Of a stretch of DNA of 58,302 nt, positions 53,699 to 58,302 are shown piece after piece. The notes under the pieces are model-generated. The model saw only the letters and a program-made list of their open reading frames with translations, had not been told where the DNA came from and made no database searches. Position 1 is the first letter of the stretch; each line of letters opens with the position of its first letter. The stretch is from Thermoactinomyces mirandus (lineage in GTDB: Bacteria > Bacillota > Bacilli > Thermoactinomycetales > Thermoactinomycetaceae), in contig NZ_JACEOL010000042.1 in the NCBI RefSeq assembly GCF_013868055.1, positions 1 to 58,302 of the forward strand. The letters run 5' to 3'. The translations under genes and the position numbers were made by a program.

Positions 53699-54781
53699 AT
53701 GTTAACCAGGGAAAAAGTATTAGATGCGTTAAAGGAAGTAAAAGATCCAGAGATCAATCGGAGCCTCGTTGAATTGAATATGATTCGAAATATCCGGATC
53801 GATGGAAAAAAGGTTTCATTGGATGTTGTTTTAACGATCCAGGGTTGCCCATTAAAAGTGAAAATCCAGGAAGATGTGGAACGGGCCTTGTATCAGTTAG
53901 GTGCTGAAAAAGTGGATATTCAGATAAAATCCATGACAGATGAAGAAAGAGCTGCTTTGTCAGCCAAATTGCGCCAGAGGCAGGGGGCAAGCCAGAAAGC
54001 AAAAGTTCCGCCACTGCTTGACTCTTCATCGGAAACGCAATTTATTGCCGTGGCAAGCGGTAAGGGAGGTGTCGGCAAATCCACCGTTACCGTAAACCTT
54101 GCTGTTAACCTGGCCCGGGCCGGCAAAAAAGTCGGGATCATCGATGCGGATATTTATGGTTTCAGTGTTCCGGATATGATGGGAATCGAAAACCGTCCCG
54201 TTGTAATCGGAGAAACCATATTGCCGGTGGAACGGTTTGGGGTCAAAGTGATGTCAATGGGCTTTTTTGTGGAAGACAATACGCCGGTGGTGTGGCGCGG
54301 CCCCATGCTGGGAAAAATGCTAAACAACTTTTTCAGTGAAGTTCACTGGGGCGAACTTGACTACATGCTGCTGGATCTGCCTCCTGGCACAGGTGATGTA
54401 GCTTTGGACATTCATCAAATGATTCCTTGCAGTAAAGAAATTATTGTAACTACTCCCCATGCAACAGCGGCATTTGTAGCGGCCCGTGCCGGAGCCATGG
54501 CCCATGCAACCAGACATGAAGTGCTCGGTGTGGTTGAAAACATGTCCTGGTATGAAAATAAATATGGTGAACGGGAATATGTCTTCGGTTACGGGGGCGG
54601 CGAAAAATTGGCCAAGGAATTAAAGGCTGATTTGCTGGTACAAATTCCTTTGGGAGTTCCCGAATATAAAAAAACGGACGATCCCGATTTTGCACCATCG
54701 GTTTATGCTCCGGATCATCCGATTGGGAAAAAATACGGGGAACTGGCACAAAAAGTTCTGGAAAAAACGGCAAAAAACTGA
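53699..54781 (+). CDS. salA: Mrp/SalA-family P-loop ATPase
   Basis: 360 aa. N-terminal MIP18 (DUF59) domain (EVKDPEINRSLVELNMIRNI) and a ParA/Mrp ATPase domain with deviant Walker A ASGKGGVGKSTVTVNLAV and DADIYGFSVPDMMG. The bacterial family covers Fe-S cluster carriers (Mrp/ApbC); B. subtilis SalA is also a transcription regulator. In the conserved cwlD-salA-gerD order. The CxxC of Fe-S carriers is not obvious. Confidence 0.9.
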   Translation: MLTREKVLDALKEVKDPEINRSLVELNMIRNIRIDGKKVSLDVVLTIQGCPLKVKIQEDVERALYQLGAEKVDIQIKSMTDEERAALSAKLRQRQGASQKAKVPPLLDSSSETQFIAVASGKGGVGKSTVTVNLAVNLARAGKKVGIIDADIYGFSVPDMMGIENRPVVIGETILPVERFGVKVMSMGFFVEDNTPVVWRGPMLGKMLNNFFSEVHWGELDYMLLDLPPGTGDVALDIHQMIPCSKEIIVTTPHATAAFVAARAGAMAHATRHEVLGVVENMSWYENKYGEREYVFGYGGGEKLAKELKADLLVQIPLGVPEYKKTDDPDFAPSVYAPDHPIGKKYGELAQKVLEKTAKN

Positions 54782-54790
54782 GCGAAAGAA

Positions 54791-54814
54791 GGAGGCGGTT
54801 TAAGAACCGCCTCC
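54791..54814 (-). terminator. hairpin shared by the salA and gerD ends
   Basis: GGAGGCGGTT (54791-54800) with AACCGCCTCC (54805-54814), loop TAAG, a perfect 10-bp stem. On the minus strand it is followed by TTCTTTC. The gerD stop codon is in its loop and the last gerD codons form one arm. Confidence 0.75.
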
Positions 54815-55426
54815 ACCCTGACTTTCGCTACCCTGGCTTCCCCCGCCCTGGCTTTCTCCCCCTTGCTCTTCTTCTCCGCCCTGCTCCTGTTGGCCGGCCT
54901 GTTTTAAAACTTGTCCCAATTTTTTCTGTATGCTTGGGACTTGCATCAATTCTTCCATGATTTTTCTTGTTTCCTCCCGGTATTTTTGACTCTTGAGTAC
55001 TTGCAGCAATTGTTCTGACATTTGCGGGTCTTTAAAGATCTCGATCAGCATTTTTTGGTATTCGGGATCTTTCATCAATGTTTTCAATAATTGCTTGGTT
55101 TGTTCCTCAGTTGCCTGAGCCAGATTTGAGGCAACTTCCGGTTTTTTAAGGATGCCTTCCCATTCCTTTTTCGTTTTGGGATCAGTAAACGTTCGGGAGA
55201 GTGCTTTTTCCAATTCCTGTGATTTCATCATTACTTTTTGTTTAAATTCCGGTTCCTGCATCAATTCTTCGAGGACTTTTTTTCCTTCTCCCGTATGCAT
55301 GATATCCAGCGTGATTTCCTTGATTTTCTGATAATCGGGTTCGGCTGGCTGGGATTGATTAGAGCTGCATGATACGATTACAAACAGTGGTACAATGATT
55401 GTCAGTATCCATTTTAAACATTGCAT
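54800..55426 (-). CDS. gerD: spore germination lipoprotein GerD
   Basis: 208 aa from ATG 55426 after CGGAGGAACC. Lipobox IVSC with Cys20 follows a hydrophobic N-terminus. The helical body carries the GerD motifs MHTGEGKKVLEELMQEPEFK and DPKTKKEWEGILK. The last about 30 residues are a Gly/Gln/Ser/Glu tail (QGGESQGGGSQGSESQGGGG). GerD clusters germinant receptors in the spore inner membrane (B. subtilis knowledge). A sigma-G-like promoter lies upstream. Confidence 0.93.
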   Translation of the reverse strand: MQCLKWILTIIVPLFVIVSCSSNQSQPAEPDYQKIKEITLDIMHTGEGKKVLEELMQEPEFKQKVMMKSQELEKALSRTFTDPKTKKEWEGILKKPEVASNLAQATEEQTKQLLKTLMKDPEYQKMLIEIFKDPQMSEQLLQVLKSQKYREETRKIMEELMQVPSIQKKLGQVLKQAGQQEQGGEEEQGGESQGGGSQGSESQGGGGS

Positions 55427-55461
55427 ATTTGGTTCCTCCGTTTCACCAGCTTGCTCCTCTT

Positions 55462-55491
55462 TAATATGCGAGTTTTTGGTGAGGATTATGC
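55462..55491 (-). promoter_or_regulatory. sigma-G (forespore) promoter of gerD
   Basis: On the minus strand: GCATA (55491-55487), an 18-bp spacer, CATATTA (55468-55462). Both boxes fit the sigma-G pattern. gerD is a known forespore gene in B. subtilis. Confidence 0.7.
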
Positions 55492-55520
55492 CTGAATTGG
55501 TGTCAAATAAGTGCGAATTC

Positions 55521-55529
55521 TGATACAAT
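55521..55529 (+). promoter_or_regulatory. extended -10 promoter of kbaA
   Basis: TGATACAAT (55521-55529), an extended -10 with a poor -35 17 bp before it (TGTCAA). It is 31 bp before the kbaA start and divergent from the gerD promoter. Confidence 0.5.
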
Positions 55530-55560
55530 CAGTACATAAAACCAAACAGGAGAGACAGCC

Positions 55561-56199
55561 ATGACTCTAAAAAAGCTGATTTACTGGTTTGTTACGACAC
55601 TGGTAATCGGATGCCTGGCCGCAGTTACGATCGGTGTTTCTTTTGAACAGTTTGCCGGTCAGGAAATGGTTGGCACCATCACCGGTGAGCTTTTGCTTGG
55701 CTTGACCCTGGGTGCTGTGGCAGAACTGGGTTTTTTCGCATTTTTGGTTTTCAACTGGTTGGCCAAGGGACTGTTAAGAAACAAAACCGTTTATGACAGT
55801 GTGATGTTTTTGCTGATTCTTGTCCTGCTGGGGAATTTAATATACCTGAACCATGTGAAGTATAGTGGTGAATCTTTTTGGCTTCATCTCGTAATTCCTG
55901 CAGTGATGGTCCTGTCGGCGATGATTGTAGCCAGTCTGAAGAAGAAACAGACAAATTCCGGTGCATACATTCCTACTCTTTTTTACATGATTGCGGCCAC
56001 AGCTATTGAAGCAATTCCCTCGCTGAATCCGAAAGAAGGCGAAATTCCGTTTCTCATCATTATGCATTCGGTCCTGGTTTTGCTTGTTTGCAATGCGTGG
56101 CAGATTCTCCAGTTGCATCGCTGGATTCAAGTTACGTCTGCCAGGAATAAAGGGAAAACTCAAAAGAATAAAAAAAGACAAGTCGATTCTGTTCGTTGA
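55561..56199 (+). CDS. kbaA: KinB-signalling pathway activation protein KbaA
   Basis: 212 aa with six membrane helices, starting MTLKKLIYWFVTTLVIGC; GELLLGLTLGAVAELGFFAF and IEAIPSLNPKE are in the family. Needed in B. subtilis for KinB-dependent sporulation initiation. The basic C-terminal tail (RNKGKTQKNKKRQ) ends in the arm of the next terminator. SD AGGAGAG. Confidence 0.9.
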   Translation: MTLKKLIYWFVTTLVIGCLAAVTIGVSFEQFAGQEMVGTITGELLLGLTLGAVAELGFFAFLVFNWLAKGLLRNKTVYDSVMFLLILVLLGNLIYLNHVKYSGESFWLHLVIPAVMVLSAMIVASLKKKQTNSGAYIPTLFYMIAATAIEAIPSLNPKEGEIPFLIIMHSVLVLLVCNAWQILQLHRWIQVTSARNKGKTQKNKKRQVDSVR

Positions 56200-56222
56200 C
56201 CACGAACGGAATCGACTTTTTC
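56180..56222. terminator. bidirectional terminator between kbaA and pdaB
   Basis: A 16-bp stem with one G-U pair: AAGTCGATTCTGTTCG (56180-56195) and CGAACGGAATCGACTT (56203-56218), loop TTGACCA, T run on the plus strand (TTTTCTT) and a strong one on the minus strand. The 5' arm includes the last kbaA codons. Confidence 0.9.
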
Positions 56223-56263
56223 TTATATAAATGGATTACATATGCTATGCTTATGTAGGTGAA

Positions 56264-57031
56264 TTATTTTTCAACTGAATTGGTGTCGACTTCAGAACCG
56301 GCAATTAATTCCGATACAGTGACAAATTCATAACCTTTGGCGCGTAAGCCATCAATAATTTCCGGCAGTGCTTCATGGGTCTGGCGGCAGGAATCACTGG
56401 CATGCATGAGGATGATATCCCCAGGGTGTGCCTTGGACAAAACGCGGTTTACGATTTCTTCTTTTCCGGGATTCATCCAGTCTCTTGAGTCGGTGTCCCA
56501 TTGAATGGTCTTGTAGCCAAGCCTGTCTGCAATCCGCAGGACACGTTTATCAAAATCACCATTGGGAAAGCGAATCAGTTTTGGCTTTTTTCCGGTTACC
56601 TTTTGCAGGATCTCGTCAGCCTTCAGGATTTGTGTCCGTATTTGCTCTTCACTGTATTGGCTGTAATTATCATGCCGGTGTCCATGACTGCCGATTTCAT
56701 AGCCCATATTGGTAATGCGCTTGACAAGGTCAGGATGGCTTTCTGCCCATGGGGATGAAAGAAAGAAAGTTGCTTTTTTCAATCCTTTTTGTTCCAGTAC
56801 ATTCAGGATGGGGCTGGTCCGTTCTTCTCCCCAGCTGATATCAAAAGTCAGAGCCACCTGTTTTTTACCGGTATCCACACTGTAAATTGCGGACGGGCCA
56901 GGATCAATGGGAACAAATACCTGAATGTTTTTATTTTCAGCATAAAAGACCCCAGCGGCAAACAATAGCACAAAAAGAATGAGAAGACTGCGCTTTAGGC
57001 GTTTTCCCGAAAGCACGAGGAAAAAATTCAT
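56264..57031 (-). CDS. pdaB: polysaccharide deacetylase family protein PdaB
   Basis: 255 aa from ATG 57031 after GGGAGGGAAC. An N-terminal membrane anchor (RSLLILFVLLFAAGVFYA) and a NodB domain. Motif 1 reads ALTFDISWGEERT (with Ile-Ser after Asp, unlike the TFDDG of active esterases); motif 2 is EIGSHGHRHDNY with both metal His; then RFPNGDFD and ILMHASDS. This form of motif 1 is usual in PdaB. Needed for late spore stability in B. subtilis. A sigma-E-like promoter lies upstream. Confidence 0.92.
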   Translation of the reverse strand: MNFFLVLSGKRLKRSLLILFVLLFAAGVFYAENKNIQVFVPIDPGPSAIYSVDTGKKQVALTFDISWGEERTSPILNVLEQKGLKKATFFLSSPWAESHPDLVKRITNMGYEIGSHGHRHDNYSQYSEEQIRTQILKADEILQKVTGKKPKLIRFPNGDFDKRVLRIADRLGYKTIQWDTDSRDWMNPGKEEIVNRVLSKAHPGDIILMHASDSCRQTHEALPEIIDGLRAKGYEFVTVSELIAGSEVDTNSVEK

Positions 57032-57066
57032 GGATGTTCCCTCCCCGAGAATCAACATTTACCTTA

Positions 57067-57094
57067 AATTTATGCGATCGGATGAGGGATATGA
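57067..57094 (-). promoter_or_regulatory. possible sigma-E promoter of pdaB
   Basis: On the minus strand: TCATATC (57094-57088), a 13-bp spacer, CATAAATT (57074-57067), close to the sigma-E pattern. About 36 nt before the pdaB start. Confidence 0.5.
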
Positions 57095-57121
57095 TTGTTT
57101 GTCCGAAAAAGGAGTGGAAGT

Positions 57122-57739
57122 ATGGAAAAATGGTGGTTGGCGATAAAAGAAGAGAGAAAATACTTCGGCATGGTGACCATCGTATTTTTGACCAGTGCCA
57201 TCGCCGGTTATTTTAACGGAGATTCATTAATTGAGTGGCTGAAGCAGGCCGGAGTGTTTGGTGAAATTGAAAAAGTGGTCCAGTCGATTAACAGTGACCC
57301 GTCGTTTTTCAATGCGTTTACGACGATCTTCTTTCACAACCTCTTGGCATCAGTAGTAATCATTTTTTTTGGAGCCTTGTTTTTCGGGATCTATCCGTTT
57401 TTTACGATACTGGTCAATGGAATGATGTTGGGAACAGCATTGCTTATGACCGCCAAGTTGTCAGGGGAAAACCCCTGGGTAATCTTTGTTCATTCGATTT
57501 TGCCACATGGAATCATGGAACTGCCGGCAGTGGTGATGGCGGCGGGGATTGGAGTCCATTTGGGAACAGCGCTATTCCGGCGTCTCCTTTCGTTTTTTGT
57601 GCCGGCGCGTTTGGAAGCAAGCGTTGCGGAATGGAAAGCTATTCGCCAGCACCTGGGGCCCAATCTTGTGGTCATTGTGATTCTGTTATTTTGCGCGGCA
57701 CTCATAGAATCAGCCTTGATTTTGTATGGTGTTTCCTAG
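57122..57739 (+). CDS. SpoIIM-family (DUF95) membrane protein
   Basis: 205 aa from ATG 57122 (MEKWWLAIKEERKYFGMVT) after GGAGTGGAAG. Five or six hydrophobic segments; the SpoIIM core is IFFHNLLASVVIIFFGALFF, GIYPFFTILVNGMMLGTAL and SILPHGIMELPAVVMAAGIG. SpoIIM itself belongs to the DMP peptidoglycan-remodelling complex in engulfment, but this may be a paralog. Divergent from pdaB; sporulation role is inferred from domain and context only. Confidence 0.8.
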   Translation: MEKWWLAIKEERKYFGMVTIVFLTSAIAGYFNGDSLIEWLKQAGVFGEIEKVVQSINSDPSFFNAFTTIFFHNLLASVVIIFFGALFFGIYPFFTILVNGMMLGTALLMTAKLSGENPWVIFVHSILPHGIMELPAVVMAAGIGVHLGTALFRRLLSFFVPARLEASVAEWKAIRQHLGPNLVVIVILLFCAALIESALILYGVS

Positions 57740-57750
57740 GAGCAATTTAG

Positions 57751-58168
57751 ATAGAAATAATTGTGACAAGGGAAAGCAACATGTATTTCCGAAAATACAC
57801 CTTCTGGGCATACGATTTCAATGGATGCGGCAACGGAAGTCGGCGGGGAAAACAAGGGCCGCTGCCAGCAGAAACGGTTTTGTCAGCAGCTGCAACTTCT
57901 GCCATTGATATTGTAGAGATTTTGCCGAAAATGTGCCTGGATGTTGAAGGATTTTCAATAGCAATTAGGGGGCAGCGGGCAGAGGAATATCCCCGCCGGT
58001 TTACGGAAATCCACAAGTATGACGTGTTAAAGGGATCTCTTCGTGAAGAAGGTTCGCCGGGCTGTGTAGTTGTCACTGGATAAATATCGTTCGGTTTCCA
58101 ATTCGTCAAATAGCTGGATTACAAGCAGTTTCGAAATTAATGGCAAAAGGTTTGAAATGGAATTGTAA
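57751..58168 (+). pseudogene. broken OsmC/Ohr-like gene
   Basis: A full-length OsmC-type reading of about 140 residues is scattered over frames: IEIIVT, shift, GKATCISENTPSGHTISMDA, TEVGGENKG, shift, PLPAETVLSAAATSAIDIVE, LDVEGFSIAIRGQRAEEYPR, shift, KVRRAV, stop TAG, LSLDKYRSVSNSS and EINGKRFEMEL. ATA (57751) stands where a start is expected, 7 bases after AGGAG. Both places of the redox Cys look changed (Ser-Ala and Arg). A 106-aa open frame inside (57763-58083) is not the true gene. Confidence 0.75.
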
Positions 58169-58174
58169 TCGTAG

Positions 58175-58213
58175 TGTGTGGGGATTTATTGTTTCCACAC
58201 ATTTTTCGATTTT
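58175..58213 (+). terminator. terminator after the OsmC-like remnant
   Basis: TGTGTGG (58175-58181) with CCACACA (58195-58201), followed by TTTTTCGATTTT. It isolates the next promoter from upstream transcription. Confidence 0.8.
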
Positions 58214-58227
58214 ATTATAAAAAAGTA

Positions 58228-58256
58228 TTGACATCTTGATTATAGGGTGATAAGAT
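58228..58256 (+). promoter_or_regulatory. strong sigma-A promoter, probably of an rRNA operon
   Basis: TTGACA (58228-58233), a 17-bp spacer, TAAGAT (58251-58256), with an AT-rich upstream part. A GCCGC/GCGGC hairpin (58267-58271, 58278-58282) follows in the leader. In B. subtilis an rrn operon follows pdaB. The window ends before any rRNA, so this is inference. Confidence 0.65.
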
Positions 58257-58302
58257 ATCAAATGTCGCCGCGAGAAAGCGGCAACAAACAAAACAAAGTG
58301 TT

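Noticed and set aside
57763..58083. 106-aa open frame as an independent small gene
   Set aside because: Its middle is OsmC-like and the missing ends are found in the other frames, so it is a piece of a broken gene.

Overview
The window is chromosomal DNA of a low-to-moderate-GC, endospore-forming member of the Bacillales. The evidence is a gene order like that of Bacillus subtilis (yacL-ispD-ispF-gltX-cysE-cysS-mrnC-rlmB-rae1-sigH-rpmG-secE-nusG-rplKA-rplJL-rpoBC-rplGB-rpsL-rpsG-fusA-tuf, then S10-spc-alpha, ecf-truA-rplM-rpsI, ybaK-cwlD-salA-gerD-kbaA-pdaB) and spore genes (gerD, cwlD, pdaB, kbaA, a SpoIIM-family gene). A CarD-family gene beside yacL, and a small minus-strand gene before it, recall Thermoactinomycetaceae or Paenibacillaceae-type relatives; placement below order is inference.

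Layout. 1-1405: a terminator from an upstream gene, a small conserved minus-strand gene, divergent promoters, and carD. 1527-5395: yacL, isoprenoid genes ispD/ispF, gltX. 5437-9490: a Cys-type T-box leader, then cysE-cysS-mrnC-rlmB-rae1, several overlapping. 9499-15019: sigH, rpmG-secE-nusG, rplK-rplA, the L10 leader with rplJ-rplL, and an RsmC-like methyltransferase. 15020-22502: a structured leader, rpoB and rpoC. 22512-27392: rplGB-rpsL-rpsG-fusA-tuf with promoter and terminator. 27393-28309: a gap holding a decayed minus-strand tyrosine-phosphatase-like gene. 28310-43597: the S10-spc-alpha gene run from rpsJ to rplQ, with secY, adk, map, a KOW protein, infA and rpoA. 43613-47927: ECF transporter core, truA, and rplM-rpsI with a leader. 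47930-50670: a wrecked patch with an IS21-type remnant, a small membrane-protein ORF and a broken Bcr/CflA-type transporter gene. 50776-51725: a DMT transporter. 52312-57739: a spore-associated block (ybaK, cwlD, salA, gerD, kbaA, pdaB, SpoIIM-like). 57751-58168: a broken OsmC-like gene. 58175-58302: a terminator and a strong promoter with a hairpin leader, probably the start of an rRNA operon just outside the window.

The genes work together mainly as the translation and transcription core: ribosomal proteins of both subunits, elongation factors, initiation factor 1, RNA polymerase subunits, protein export (SecY/SecE) and aminoacyl-tRNA synthetases. Regulation visible in the sequence includes a T-box, the L10 and L13 leaders, two look-alike L1-type hairpins before rplK and rplA, several sigma-A promoters, and sigma-E/sigma-G-like promoters in the spore block. 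No CRISPR array, prophage or defence system is visible. The less ordinary content is the gene decay between core operons and several local RNA structures: a hairpin between the nusG ribosome binding site and its start, a hexanucleotide repeat at the sigH transcription start, and folded leaders of rpoB, adk and tuf.
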